Origin: Serendipita indica DSM 11827
Lineage: Eukaryota > Basidiomycota > Agaricomycetes > Sebacinales > Serendipitaceae
Assembly (NCBI GenBank): GCA_910890315.1
Contig: CAJVGD010000010.1
Location: 806,001-870,000 of the forward strand
Reading direction: 5' to 3'
Length of the DNA stretch: 64,000 nucleotides
Made by a program: the position numbers and the translations under genes. Of this stretch, positions 1-11,214 are shown piece by piece; the first letter of the stretch is position 1; the number at the start of each line of letters is the position of its first letter. Below the pieces are notes generated by a model that saw only the letters and a program-made list of their open reading frames with translations, was not told where the DNA came from and made no database searches.

Positions 1-1086
1 TGCCCTTGGTTTATCTGAAAGCACGTTTAATGATCTCAGCGGCGCCTATGTCTAGTGAGTGCGCACTCAATGTTTTTTCCAACAACTAATGAATGGGTCA
101 GCGTCGTGAAAGGTAGCAAAAATGCCAGCGACGTATGAATCAAATCTTCGCTTGAATGTTATCTCTAACTCGCTTTCAGTATATTGATCTGTCGAAGAGT
201 ATCAAGCCGACCCCACTCTGGGATAAGCTGTTCCAACCTCCCCAGGAGCAGACAATTTCGGTGTAAGTGACAGGAGCGCGCTTCAGATATAACCTAACAT
301 GGCTAGATCTATCGATCCCTCCTCAGTCTTTGTCCCCGGAGGCAACCCAGCAAATGCCCAGAATGGCTTTCGCCGCACTGAAGTCATTGCACAACCCAGG
401 AATCGGACCGTGATCGAGTCTGGGCGGACAGTATTCCACTGGTCCATCAGGAGAGACAAAAAGCACGACCTCAACTATAAACACGAATACCAGGTGGTCT
501 TCATAGAGCCAAATGATGGTATGACTGAAAAGGGATATGGGCAATCACTGAAAGGATAACAGGCTCACATGTATTTGGGCTTCAGCTCGGATCGCCATTC
601 ACCTATCCAACTGGAAGACTTCCAGTTCCCAACGCCCAGTCACTCCGAATTCTCTCGCGGGATCTGACCGTTCTATTCGAGACAGATTTCACCAAGAATG
701 ATTGGCATAACTTTGCAGTACTGGTAGATTGGAACGCACTGACACTTGGTGTCTACTACTCCAAGAACGGACTTCCTCTGGCCCCCACTTCATGGCGAAC
801 CGTCAAGAATAAGGGGCTTGTTGCTGGACCAGACGGACAGGGAGACTTTCATTTCGGCCTCTTAAAGGTGCGGCTTGCTCCCATACACAGTCCTTGCAGC
901 CTTGACATGTCGCAATAGCTTCCTATTGCAAACCCGGCAGATAACTCGACGCAGGCCACTGATGTGGTCCACAGGGGAATCCAAGAGAACACGACGGAAA
1001 CGTTGCACTATTCAGGGGTCTTTGTAGAGAGCGCAGTAGGAGGCGTGAGCGTTGGCTATGGGCTCAAAATTCCTGCTATGGCCTGA
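1..1086 (+). CDS. Glycoside hydrolase family 131 protein, 5' end outside or uncertain
   Basis: Secreted beta-glucanase family of fungi acting on plant cell-wall glucans. Well-supported exons are 180-262, 307-518, 563-867 and 919-1086, with consensus introns between them and a stop at 1084-1086. The translation follows the GH131 catalytic domain: an SVFVPGGNPANAQNGFRRTE stretch, then HEYQVVFIEPNDG, FGLQLGSPFTYPTG, a WHNFAVLVDW strand, QGDFHFG, and the end DVVHRGIQENTTE followed by YSGVFVES. An upstream exon lies in 1-55 in the right general frame, but its donor is ambiguous (gtgagt at 56 is out of phase with the next exon), so the N-terminus and signal peptide are not resolved. The family call is firm from the ordered motifs; the exact substrate is not visible. 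Confidence 0.88.
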
Positions 1087-1295
1087 GGGTTCAGACCTGA
1101 GGTTTGACAATTCCATCGCTAATCTTGTAGTATACCTGAGAACTGTCCGAGGTGACCACTGCCATAAATATATAGGCCTTGTGGTGCTGGCTATTGCGAC
1201 CGTTGTGACCGTCTTGGTTCGAATCTATTGTGCAGTTGCGCAGCATCTGCGCAGTAGAGTCGAACGAAAGGCGAATCCTTGTCATAAATGAGCGG

Positions 1296-1664
1296 TCAGT
1301 TGGCAAAGACGAGTTGAGAAACGGGATATTCATACTCGTTTAAGTCAAGTTGTTCATCCACCGCATATGGTACGACAATACTAACTGAACCAGGGATCTC
1401 ATTCCCCGTACGAGCCTTCTCCTCGAGAATCAGATCGACTCCTACCGCATGCCCTCGGGCCATCAACGCTGGTCTGGCTAGAGTATGTATATCCAGACAC
1501 ATGATATCGGTCCAACGCTGAGATAAAAGGAGATCTTGGTACACTTGCATCAGAAGACCCGCATGTAGAGGGTATTTGCGACATAGAATATTGAGCTAGT
1601 AGAGTTAGTCCGAGTCTCCGTCGTTTCGCCACTGACTCACGTCTGAATAGTCAGGCTGCTCCAT
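1296..1664 (-). CDS. SEN15: tRNA-splicing endonuclease subunit Sen15
   Basis: Small non-catalytic subunit of the heterotetrameric tRNA intron endonuclease (Sen2-Sen34-Sen15-Sen54) in the nucleus. Two exons: 1641-1664 (MEQPDYSD) and 1296-1595, with a 45-nt intron (gtgagt...ctactag). The 107-aa product has the Sen15 fold signature: an N-terminal helix, VYQDLLLSQRWTDI, LARPALMARG, and a C-terminal strand GSVSIVVPYAVDEQL. The start was chosen because it is the only ATG in phase with the exon pair. It is convergent with the GH131 gene and divergent from the RRM gene (155 bp between starts). The call rests on motif pattern and size; fungal Sen15 proteins are of this size class. Confidence 0.72.
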
Positions 1665-1819
1665 AAGGAGATGATTCTCGTCGTTTAGGAGATGCTTGAA
1701 GTAGATGGTTGGTTTGGCAAGGATCAACTCAAAACTTCACCTGCTCTCCGCCTTGACTTCGGCGCCGTCCAGAAACTACATAGCGGTACAATCGATCAAA
1801 CGAGAGCTCAAGAAATAGT

Positions 1820-2946
1820 ATGGATGCGCAGAATGGGCATCGCAGGAGCAACAGAGGGGTTTATAATCATTCAGCGTCAAGGAGTTCGTCCTTTCTGATA
1901 GGAAAACGAGGAACTGCAGGACGCCCAGCGCCGAGTTGGTCTCCGAATATCAAGGTAAGGCCCACTATCGGCTCCCCCTAGCAGAGTTGACTAACCTACC
2001 CCTGCAGCGCGATAGTACCTATGACTCTCGACCCCCTGTTAGTATTAGAAAGGTCAAAGCAGAATTCTTCCGTGAGGTTGAACCAGAGATAGGCTCGCGT
2101 GTCTTCATCTCGGGGCTGCCGAAGGACATTACCAACCAAGACCTCGAGGATTTTGTGAGCCAGTCCATTGGTCCCGTTCACGAGGCCTACGTTGTATATC
2201 AGTATGGTGGCTCACCTCTGTATACGGACGCCACACCAACTGCTGGTGCACGGCGAAATTACGACGCGGAGATTGGGGAGAATATGCGATATGTAACCTC
2301 TACGGGCTGTGGAATGGTTCATTTTCAGGTAATTACAGGTCCTGGCTGCTACCACTTAGGCTAACTTTTTACCCTTTAGCGGGCAAAGGATGCAATCGAA
2401 GCTTGGGAACAATTCAATGGAAGAATATTCGACACAAACAACAATCAAGTGCTCCGTGTTCAAGTTGTTCTGGATCCTGACGACTCATGGCTCCTGCCAC
2501 TGACCGATCAAACGACTCTGGAGATTGCTTCCCCTCCAGATTCAGGGCTGCCTCCTGGAACTCCTTCTACGATGGGGACACGAGCCAACGGCACAGAACT
2601 TGGTACCAGAGTAAAGCAATATGACTTCCGTAGCAACTCAACAAGTCAGCCTACTTCTACCCCTTTGATTCAGCGCCTCGGTTACTCTGAACAATCCACC
2701 AAAGTGGTCACTCTGGGCTCTCATTTGGTAGGCTCCTCATCTGCAGTTCCACGCGGAAAGGCAAAGAGGGGACCAGCACGGCTCACGAAGGCCAAGAGGA
2801 GAAACCAATACACTTCTAAAATCGTCGCGGGTGGTGCAGAGACAATGCACCTACGGCGGCAGCCCACGGTCCAGGACCTTGATGCAGACATAGATCAGTA
2901 TCGTCTATCCGGTCGAATGGGATTTGATTCTGCGAAGATGCATTGA
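1820..2946 (+). CDS. RRM protein, Aly/REF (Yra1)-like
   Basis: Putative RNA-binding protein, possibly an mRNA-export adaptor. Exons 1820-1954, 2008-2328 and 2380-2946 give 340 aa. The N-terminus is basic and Arg/Ser/Gly rich. A single RRM spans about residues 75-180, with RNP2 RVFISGLP, an internal loop of about 25 residues, and RNP1-like GCGMVHFQ split by the second intron, then AIEAWEQFNGR. The C-terminal third is basic (GKAKRGPARLTKAKRR) and ends in LDADIDQYRLSGRMGFD, which resembles the C-terminal duplication motif of Friend-of-Prmt1/Aly proteins. That motif plus the basic flanks is why I suggest Aly/REF; a generic RRM protein remains possible. Confidence 0.7.
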
Positions 2947-3027
2947 AACGTCGTCGCTTGTTTTATACGCTTTCTATCACGACTCGGGCAGCCGAACAAT
3001 GTAGTATATTTCAATCATAAAGCCAGT

Positions 3028-4242
3028 TTACCGATAATCGTCTTGTTCCGCACTCAGAAGTTTGGCCTTGGCAGCGAGTAGAATTGCCGTCTTCCAGTTG
3101 TCCAGCTTGGATACATGGTCCCATTCCACCAGCGCATTTGTGAACATCTTCGTGCCATTTGAGTCACTGTATACGAATACAACGTCAAGAAGCTTACCTC
3201 TACATCACCTTGGCTGACTGCATCTGTGAGCGTACTCAAGAACTTTGCTTCACGAGTCGTTTGGAAAGTCGGGTCTACAGTGCGTGTCCTTGCCAGAAGG
3301 TTGGATGCTTGGGCATAATCCTGGTTCAGGCGTTAAAGCGTGATGGCTAATGCCCTATGAACTGACCCCTTTAGCAAGAGCACATAGTCCTTCACGCAGC
3401 CAAATTTCCTTGACATTGAAGCGGGTAAGCGGGGAGTCCATATACGAATCTGCGACCTTGCGGTATCGTTCAATGGCCAGATCATACTCGCCTAGTTCGG
3501 CGTAGAGGTCGGCCGCATCTCGACGACAGGAAGTCGCAGTCCTTCCATGGGTAAGTCGTATGAAGCAAGTATCAAAATGCACTCACGCTTTGGAGTCTTC
3601 CTGATCGTACCATTCAGCAGCTTGGTCATAGGATTCGCAGCCACGCTTGACATCGTTGAGTTCCTTGACATAGATCTTTTGAAAGTGTCTTTGAGTAGAT
3701 GCTTCAAATGATAACCCGATATTACCTGTGCAATCTCCTTCTCTCTGTCTGCCGCTTGTCGAAACTTGCCAGTAGCACAGAAGTGCTTGATCGTATGAGA
3801 GAGGGCATCAACGGCCACTGTATACCGGGATATGAGCTTGTTTAAAGAGGAGTAGATATCAGAACTAGAATACGAACGGTCAGGAAAGCCTTGCTTGTAG
3901 GCTTTGGCCGCTTGCCACCAAGCGTTTGCAGCCTCGTTGCGTGCGTCGTCACCCATCGCCTCTCTGCATTTTGCTTCTTCCTTGAAGGCATCTCCAGCCT
4001 CCTTGTAGCGCTTCTCGAGCTGGGTGGACGAGCAATTGACTGATCAGCAGGATATCGTCACATCAAATATAACATACCTTGAACTGATTCCCGCTCTGCT
4101 GAAAGAGATCACCGGTGGCCTCGTAGTTGGCACTACTGGAGGAGAACCACTTAGAAAAGCCTGACGACGCGCTGCTTGACGCCTTTTCGAGCGATTTCTG
4201 GGCCTTGAGAAGGAGACTAACGGCTTGAGATGTCGCTGCCAT
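3028..4242 (-). CDS. SEC17: Alpha-SNAP, Sec17
   Basis: Adaptor that loads the NSF/Sec18 ATPase onto SNARE complexes for disassembly after membrane fusion. Six exons: 4078-4242, 3726-4019, 3587-3675, 3367-3541, 3198-3320 and 3028-3147; phases sum to 321 aa (family usually about 290-300). TPR-like helices are recognisable in order: the N-terminal amphipathic FSKWF segment that contacts membranes, FKLEKRYKEAGDAF, VDALSHTIKHFCATGKFRQAAD, a DQEDSKA turn, YAELGEYDLAIERYRKVA, GLCALAKG, and the C-terminal FTNALVEWDHVSKLDNWKT. The ATG at 4242 gives the expected short N-terminal helix. It is divergent from the small membrane protein gene at 4660. Confidence 0.9.
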
Positions 4243-4659
4243 GCTTGAAGATGGCCACGCGCTGCCTTGATTACAGCGGACCGACGTGGAAAGTGGTCAA
4301 GGAGCGCCGGGTGGGAGAATCACACAAAGAGAGTGTTATTATTCATAATAGGGTTACTGCGCACATAAAAAAGATAGGAAAGGCATCAAAGTGTCAAAAA
4401 TTCCCTCAAAGTCAAAGCTAAGAGGTGGGATTTGGGTAGTTTGCAACTAGCAAATGGCTATGCCTCGGTAAGAACCTCACTGGCCATAGCTCGTGCCCGA
4501 GCACAAGAGATAGCGGATCCGGGAATCCATTTGCGCCCGCTTTAAAGCCATTCGCGGCTGGCCGCGCACAGACCCGCTCCGTTGGGTCTGCCGAGTACCA
4601 ACTTGACCCCGTCACCAATACCGGCATCGTTGTAAATCTCGATTTCGTGCAAATCCACA
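4243..4659. other. Intergenic, bidirectional promoter region
   Basis: This 417-bp spacer lies between the starts of SEC17 and the small membrane protein. It contains an A-rich stretch around 4360-4400. I see no coding exon, RNA gene or repeat in it. Confidence 0.5.
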
Positions 4660-5125
4660 ATGTCACAAGCGGCTATAGACGTTCAGAAACCTCATCCCAT
4701 GTATGGATTCGTCGCTTTCTGTATTGACTCTGACCCTTTGTGCTGTCTGCAGATCCATCGTGTTCATGTTGCACATTCTCCTTGAAGCTCCTTTTTGCAT
4801 TGTCGCCCTCGTCTCTCCAGAGTCGTTGCCGTTTCTCGAGATGAGCAACACGTCGCTCCTCGTCCTCAAGGTTAGTGACACCCCCAATAGCCAACATACA
4901 GCCTCTGGACATCTGTAGCTATATGCTGGTCTCGTTCTCTCTTCAATTCTCGCGGCTTATCTGGTGTCCGGTCTACCAGAGTTTCTTCCAGGGAAACGCG
5001 CTGTTGCCCTCCAGCTTTGTTTGTATCATACCGTAGCTGCGACCGCTCTCTGGCATTCCCCTCGCTTCATTCCAATCACCCTTGGCGAGGACGCTGAACG
5101 CCTGGGAATTACTCTGGAGAAGTAG
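4660..5125 (+). CDS. Small multi-span membrane protein, function unknown
   Basis: Three exons, 4660-4700, 4753-4870 and 4919-5125, give 121 aa. Both introns have good donors (gtatgg, gttagt) and acceptors (ctgcag, ctgtag), and the phases agree. After a 13-residue polar N-terminus there are hydrophobic segments at about residues 14-33 (SIVFMLHILLEAPFCIVALV), 54-72 (LYAGLVLSSILAAYLVSGL) and 80-98 (LQLCLYHTVAATALW), then a short charged tail ending GEDAERLGITLEK. I do not recognise the family. The minus-strand reading of the same DNA is open but gives no coherent protein. Confidence 0.62.
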
Positions 5126-5305
5126 GTAATCGAACACTTTCGATGTCTATCTACTGAAACGCTGCGGTTAGAATATGGTGTGTCTCTCATGGTTTCGCAT
5201 CGGCGGCGCTCGGTATCTGGTGGCACATTACTATCCCTTATATGATAGCCATGAAAGGAAAATAATGTTATACGAATATGTTATGATACGGACCCGATCC
5301 GATCT

Positions 5306-6641
5306 TCAGATCTTTCCTGTGCGCGTGAGTGCATCAAGTCTGGTCATCAGCACTTGAAGACACCTCTCCAATCGCTGCACCTCGCCTAGCCCCTGGACTA
5401 TGCCCTCTGCCACCTGCCCGGACGGACCCCCTTCAGGTATAGGCAACATATGCCCTGCTGTTGAAACAGAGTTGTCACCGTTCCAAGGGCTACCGCATCC
5501 CGCCCATCGAATACGCCCTTCCCAATCGACAAGATAGAGATGGCCCACAAACTTGTTTTCCAGCCCAATTGCTTCCCGAATATAATCCACGTTGTCATAG
5601 GAAAGTATGTACGTCTTGTCGAGTTCGTCAGCCAGATGAAACTACCCATGTTGGTCTATCTACCTGGTGGAAGTGACGGGGGATAGTCTTCTTCAAACCC
5701 GATGTAAAGAAGGATACTAGAAATGTGCGTAATGGATTCTGCTGCAAGTTCACCTGAGGACGTATTAGCTTTCAATCTCGTGGCACTCTGCGTACATACA
5801 TGGATGAACCGGAAACGCTCATGGCTCCTCCACCTTTCTGCAATCTGAGATGTCCACGATTTGACTTGCTCGTGCGAAATCTGTGAGTTGACGATGGCAA
5901 CAAGCGATACGTTTCCTCGCACAAGTTGGGCGACGTGGGCCTTGCCATCTTCATCTGTCAGGACTACATTTATCTAGTATGCTAGGTGGCTCACCTAATG
6001 TAGGTATGCTCGGGCCCAACGACATGAGCTGGGCTCTCCGTTCATCCTGTCCCATCCCCGTCGACAGAATAGCAGGAGACGAGGCAAGGGTCTTCCCGGA
6101 TAGGTTGGGCAAGTAAAGAGAGCGCTAGGCAACGTGTTATTCGATGCTTCGCAAAATGATTTGAGTTGTGCACTAACTTCCTCTTTGATCAACTGCTCCG
6201 GCGCGATCCATCTCTTTCCGCCATGAAAGGACAGCTTGTGGAAATCGGCGTAGTATGCTTCCCCGCTAACCCTTTTTCTTTTGAAAGTAGACTGGTCAAT
6301 AGCTATCCCAAAGGGCAACAAAAAGTCACCTACAGGATATCCTCTCTTTCTTTTCGTAGCTCTTCATCTAGAAACCGCTGAGTCTTCTCTTCTTTGCTCA
6401 ACGGCGTCCACCGTGGACGTTCGTGCACCCCGAGTGGGCGCGGAAGGAAGCCCAGAGGTGTCGCCTTTACTTTCTCATCATTTTCTTTTTGCTCACTACT
6501 CGACGTAGTAGAGGTTTGGGACTGCCCAGCTGTCGTGTGTAGGAAACCAACATTTTGTAGGGTGTGTGAATATATTGTTGTAGCCAAGTGAACTTTTGCA
6601 AATCTTCCATGACAACAGGCGACACGAGCGATTTGGTTCAT
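5306..6641 (-). CDS. ATP10: Mitochondrial ATPase complex assembly factor Atp10
   Basis: Inner-membrane chaperone for assembly of the F0 sector of mitochondrial ATP synthase. Six exons (6334-6641, 6178-6277, 5995-6124, 5800-5954, 5664-5753, 5306-5614) give 363 aa. The N-terminus is basic and Ser-rich, fitting a mitochondrial presequence. Family motifs in order: YYADFHKLSFHGGKRWIAP, SLYLPNLSGKTL, VSLVAIVNSQ, NLQQNPLRTFL, and the C-terminal DYIREAIGLENKFVGHLYLV followed by GRIRWAGCG. The ATG at 6641 was chosen because it opens an MNQIARVACCHGR-type leader. The start lies 92 bp from that of the divergent transporter gene. Confidence 0.88.
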
Positions 6642-6733
6642 CGGTACTGGTGGTGGCCAAAAACTTTGGGACCCAGCCTCGTCCGTCGAATCCACCCCGC
6701 AACTATTCGCGGGCCGTTGGGGATCTATTTAGG

Positions 6734-8155
6734 ATGTCACATACCATCGACATCTCTCCTTCAGACGATGTTGGATCCCAAAAACATGCACGGCTCCTCG
6801 TCCACGACGATATACTCCAGCACCTTACAGATACGAGAATTTCAGACGGAGGGCCAGATGTGGGTCTGGAAGACTACTCTATTTCACTTCCAACGCCGGT
6901 AACCGCCTCGATTTCGACTACTGCGCATGTCTCCCTGAAGCCTAGTTCCATTCCAGCCATCCACGTTGGTGGCTCCAAGATCCAACCGACAACCGCGGTA
7001 ATAGTACCCATCTGGATTCTTTTTAGCTCCAGCGTCATAATTTATAACAACTATATATACAATACGCTCAACTTTCGCTACCCCGTCTTTCTTGTCAGCT
7101 GGCATCTCATCTTTGCTGCATTGGGAACTCGCGTGCTAGCCAAAACAAGCACCCTTCTTGACGCTGCAAAGGATGCACCCATAACTGGGGCCATTTATAT
7201 GCGGGCCATTGCACCGATTGCTCTCCTCTTCGCAGGTTCTCTGGTTCTGTCCAATAAGGCCTACTTGTACCTTTCTGTCAGCTTCATTCAAATGCTCAAG
7301 GTAAATCCAGTTTGCACTGCGACGCTTTGCAAACTGATAAGCCTCTGACAGGCGTTCAACCCCGTGGCCATTCTTTTGATCTCATTCACCTTTCGCATAC
7401 AATCGCCATCCACACGCCTTCTATTCATCGTCTTGGCAATTAGCTTTGGCGTATGCCTGGCAAGCTACGGGGAGCTCCGCTTTGATCTTCGAGGTTAGCC
7501 AGACCGACATCCTTACCCCTCTAACATCCCTCAAGGCTTCATCATTCAAGCCATGGCTGTCTGTTTCGAATCTTGTCGACTAGTCATGATCCAAATTCTT
7601 TTACAAGGCATGAAAATGGATCCTTTGGCCTCCTTGCACTGGTATGCTCCAGCAAGTCATCATAATCACTCTCGTCTACTATTTGCTCATTTTGCTACAG
7701 CCATGCGCATTGTTGACAATATCGTTGCTGCCCATCACCGAGGGGTTGGCCCCGTTTATGAATGTTATCGACCAAGTTGGGTTGTTCCATCTCCTGGCCA
7801 ACGCCATGACAGCCTTTCTGCTGAACATTGCTGCTGTTTGGCTAGTAGGTGCGGTACACTGCCCAAGTTAGCTCGAGTCTACAACGTCTACCTACAGGTA
7901 TTGGGGGAGGTCTAGTGCTCACCCTTGCAGGAGTCTTCAAAGTCAGTATTAACAATTATACCTCAAATATCTATCTGACCTCTCAAGGATATATTACTAG
8001 TGACGGGTTCGGTCCTAATCTTCCACTCAGACATTACCAGCATTCAGGTAATAGGTAAGGGGGTACAATTCAATAGGATTCAGGCTGACAGTTGATCAGG
8101 CTATACAATTGCTCTTGCTGGCCTGATAGTCTTTAAGACAACTGGGTCCAAATAA
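6734..8155 (+). CDS. Triose-phosphate-transporter family (DMT) carrier
   Basis: Integral membrane carrier of the drug/metabolite transporter superfamily, related to plastid sugar-phosphate translocators and fungal Golgi nucleotide-sugar transporters; the substrate is not visible. Seven exons: 6734-7300, 7352-7493, 7536-7651, 7701-7848, 7898-7941, 7988-8054 and 8100-8155 (379 aa). A polar N-terminus of about 85 aa precedes the first helix (VIVPIWILFSSSVIIYNNYI). Signature pieces: IQMLKAFNPVAILLI, CLASYGELRFDLRGF, ITEGLAPF, NIAAVWLVG, GGLVLTLAGVFKDILLV and VIGYTIALAGLIVFKTTG. The third intron (7652-7700) must use a GC donor (gcaagt) to keep frame and family sequence; all others are GT-AG. Confidence 0.88.
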
Positions 8156-8364
8156 GTCTTTGATCAACCCTATTTCTTGTAAAATCCTTGATTATATTCA
8201 CTAATTATGCACAACTCTATTGGTCCAATTACAAACAGCAAATGACAAAATGGTTCTGATAAGCAGCAAACACTTGAGGTGATGCTTCTTATTGATAATA
8301 GTGGGCAAAATCAGCGGCGCTGATACCACCTGCCACCATTCATAGCCAGATCATGCAGAAAAAT

Positions 8365-8535
8365 GCACAGAAATTTGAGGAATGGTCTTGGAACACTAAA
8401 AGGCATTTTGGAAATTGTGGAAGAAATGGTGCTTAAAATATTTTCTGACTTTTCCTATGGCCATTGTGCCTCCATTTCTTCCCACAAAATTCTCCATAAT
8501 ACTTTGAGACCATTCCTCAATTTCTCTGCAGTTTC
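8365..8535. repeat. MITE-like imperfect hairpin
   Basis: The left part (cagaaatttgaggaatggtc near 8368, then gaagaaatgg) is matched in reverse complement by the right part (ccatttcttccc, then gaccattcctcaatttctctg ending near 8535). The two arms of about 80 bp nearly meet, with about 75% identity by eye. No coding potential. It looks like a small inverted-repeat element or decayed MITE. Confidence 0.6.
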
Positions 8536-8555
8536 CCACGAGTTGGTTATTTAGA

Positions 8556-8650
8556 CTGGTGGCAGAGAGTGATGACCCTCGCTGGCCAGCTCACTACTTT
8601 CCTGCCTTGGTGTATGTAGACTCACTAGCTCACTATACTCGCTGGTTTGC
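8556..8650 (+). repeat. Dispersed repeat, copy 1 (LTR-edge-like)
   Basis: The motif tggtggcag, then a gtgac-like stretch, ccctcgctgg, agctcact, tatgtagactcac and agctcactatac recurs near 11638-11745 with small changes. Both copies sit beside copia coding remnants, so this may be an LTR or 3' non-coding edge of that element. Confidence 0.5.
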
Positions 8651-8757
8651 TCATATCCAGGTGGTGATTTCATGTAAATGGTCTCGTCCAAGTCAGCATT
8701 GAGGAGAGCAGTGACGATATCCAATAAGTTGCATTCCACCAGCGACCACAAGTGCAA
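8640..8757 (-). mobile_element. Ty1/copia reverse transcriptase fragment
   Basis: On the minus strand the translation includes LDIVTALLNADLDETIYMKS followed by PPGYE, which matches the conserved RVT_2 block of copia-type reverse transcriptases (the D-x-x-TAFLNG-x-L-x-E-x-(I/V)YM pattern). Reading frame continues only briefly on either side, and the flank runs straight into the dispersed repeat. It is a short, dead fragment and lies in the opposite orientation to the copia tail at 11.5 kb. Confidence 0.7.
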
Positions 8758-8956
8758 AGATAGCGCGTACTACTGAAAGTTGAATGGTTGGTGCAGAGTT
8801 TTCAAAGGTGGGAATGGGCTAAATTGTTTGATGGAGTTCTCTGTTATCCAGATGAAGCATATTGAGAATGAACCTGTAGAGCGATTTAAAACTCAACTTG
8901 TACGCAATAAAATTATTTGAGAAAGTTACTGTTTGTAAAGAGTGATCGCTAAACCA

Positions 8957-9988
8957 CTGAACAGCAAAAGATGGCCGCAAGCGTCAAACTCGAGGCTGAT
9001 GGGGGATTCAAGAAATACCATAACGACAAGTGAGCGGGCGATCACGTTATGGTGCCGAGCGAGTGCACGACTGACTACGAAGGCACACTGTAGCCCTTCG
9101 GTAGCTCGTAACTTAGCGATTACTCCTCACACGCAGTAGAGTATTAATGATTCAATTGCGTACCACGCAAGGGTATTCTGCCACGTTCTCACTCAATACT
9201 ATACAATTGAAAAATGTCAATGCTAACACAAACTTGTGGATGTCAGCCGCCAAGAAGATTGTAGTTGTGCAATAAACAATACAATATAGAAATAGTTGGT
9301 GCAGTAAAAATCAGAGGACACGTAAAGAAACATTGCCGAAAGTAGACGACTTGAATCCGCACCTGAGCCGCCTAATTTCCTTACATCACGAGCTAGCGAA
9401 GGAATACTGCGCTCTCTCGTAGTCAGTCGTGCATTCTATGGTATTGGCGGTATAGCTCCAGCAGGGTTTCTGTTGGTAACCAGGCACTGATCCTGCTCAT
9501 CCATTGTCAAAGTCATTGATCTGCCCCGAATTTGACGCGTGCGTTGTACAGAAATTAGGCGGTTCAGGTGCGGATTCAAGCTGTCTACTTTTAGTAATAT
9601 TTTCTTTAATCGTCCTCTGGCTTTACTGTACAAAGTATCTCTATAATGTATCGTTTATTGTAACTAACAGCTACAAGTTCTCGTCAGTGTCGACGTCGTT
9701 GTATTATATAGTATTGAGTGAGGACGTGGAAAAATAGTTTTCCGTGGTGCAATTGAATCGTTGATACTTTACTGCGTGAGGAGTGATTGCTAGCTCACGA
9801 GCTACCGAAGGCCTAATTTATGCCTTCGTAGCCAGTCATGCGCTCTAGGATACTCGCTCGGCATCATAATCTGATCAGCATCTCAATTGGTAGCCAGACA
9901 ACTCGCCTACTCACTCGTGGTTATGGTATTCATTGAATCCCTCATCAGCCTTAAGTTCGACGCTTGCAGCCACCCTTTACTGCTCAGC
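8957..9988. repeat. Approximately 1 kb inverted repeat (foldback element)
   Basis: The left arm, about 8957-9379, is matched in reverse complement by the right arm, about 9551-9988. Shared landmarks include tgccgagcgagt, actacgaaggca, cttcggtagctcgt, actcctcac, ctcaatactata and gacttgaatccgcacctg. Arms are about 420 bp with roughly 75-80% identity by eye; they are separated by about 170 bp. The spacer (9390-9545) holds a third, weaker copy of the arm end (acgagctagcgaagg, then ggtaaccagg) in the orientation of the right arm. No open frame of note. It could be a foldback transposon or two inverted copies of a non-autonomous element. Confidence 0.75.
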
Positions 9989-11200
9989 ATCCACCTATTG
10001 TTGTTCATCTCCGACTGGGATTCTAATGGAAGACTGCATGGAGATGTGCGATGCAATGATACACTTGTCTAGATTGGGTGTAGCTCGCCTGGGTAAACTG
10101 CATGGCATGTCTTGAACGTATGAGCTGTTTACTGATCGGATTCCAAAAGTGCCAAGTCTTGTACTCGGTTTCATAGCGTAAGTGCGCCACAGAAGATTTG
10201 ATCCATGCCAGAGCTCGTAGGAATTTGATTTTGTCGTGTATATGAAAGCATTTACAGCTTCACTTCACCAACCCGTCAGGTGGGCTAGATTGAAACAAGA
10301 GAATGACCACACCCCTGCCTATATCACGATTGGTACATTTGCAATGTCATTCTGTTGTGAAGTGACATGTGTGAAGTGTTCACGCTGTATGCCATTGGAT
10401 TGAGGTAGATATCAAAATTGTTGGCATGAACTTCAGCCCCGCAACAAGTTAATAGTCTTGCCAGTCTGGTTCTCAGCGTAAGCCTTGTATTCAAGAAGTG
10501 CGACGTAATCCTCATCCTTGCTGCAAAGGAAGTGAATCCAACGATATCTGAAGTGATCATCTGTAAACATGATTCAGTATCGCTTCCCAAACTTGGTCTG
10601 AGTGTACGCATGCGGCTATAAAAATTGGTATGGACTAGCTAGAATGGCCTAGTAAAGCGAGTGGTTGATTTGGAGAATGGTAAATGCGAGTGCTTCCCTG
10701 CAATGCAAGCAGGACAGAGGTGAAGTGGGTTTCCTGATAATTCAATAGCAATGCCTGCAGTTGCTCAAGCCTGGTGTGCTTTGTCCACAGTGTCAAGCCC
10801 GAATGTGCCATCTTTCAAGGTGCTACAGCTACTGAGTAGATGTGATGTGCATTAAACACCTGGAAAGAACAATTATGGAACAATCACCTAAGCGAATTGA
10901 TACATGATAAGGTTTCATATCGTGTCTCCATATTGAAGCATTCTTTCCTGTGGTCATTTCTGCTCCATTAGCTGAACTGAAGCCTTAACTTACTGGAGGC
11001 AGGAGAGTGGTGAGAAGTATTCACCTACTGCTCACTGCGCAAGGTTATTTATGGCCTTAAGCGGGGCTCTACGTTGGGCATTCACATCACTGGAGATTGC
11101 CGTAATCGCTCACTCTCTCTCTCTGCCAACGCCAATATTGCATTGACACGCTCCAAGACTTCAAAATGAAAGATTGTCATCCTAGCTTTTGGTCTTAGAG
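9989..11200. other. Gene-poor, repeat-derived stretch
   Basis: About 1.2 kb with stops in all frames and no supported gene. It is bounded by the inverted repeat and a copia tail and is probably decayed transposon sequence, but I cannot assign most of it. Confidence 0.4.
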
Positions 11201-11214
11201 TCACCCATGATATG

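Noticed and set aside
4663-4912. Minus-strand ORF of about 80 codons, charged (LEDEERRVAHLEKRQRLWRDE)
   Set aside because: It lies opposite the exons of the 121-aa membrane protein, whose three exons have consensus splice sites and matching phases. No upstream exon or family match supports the minus-strand reading.
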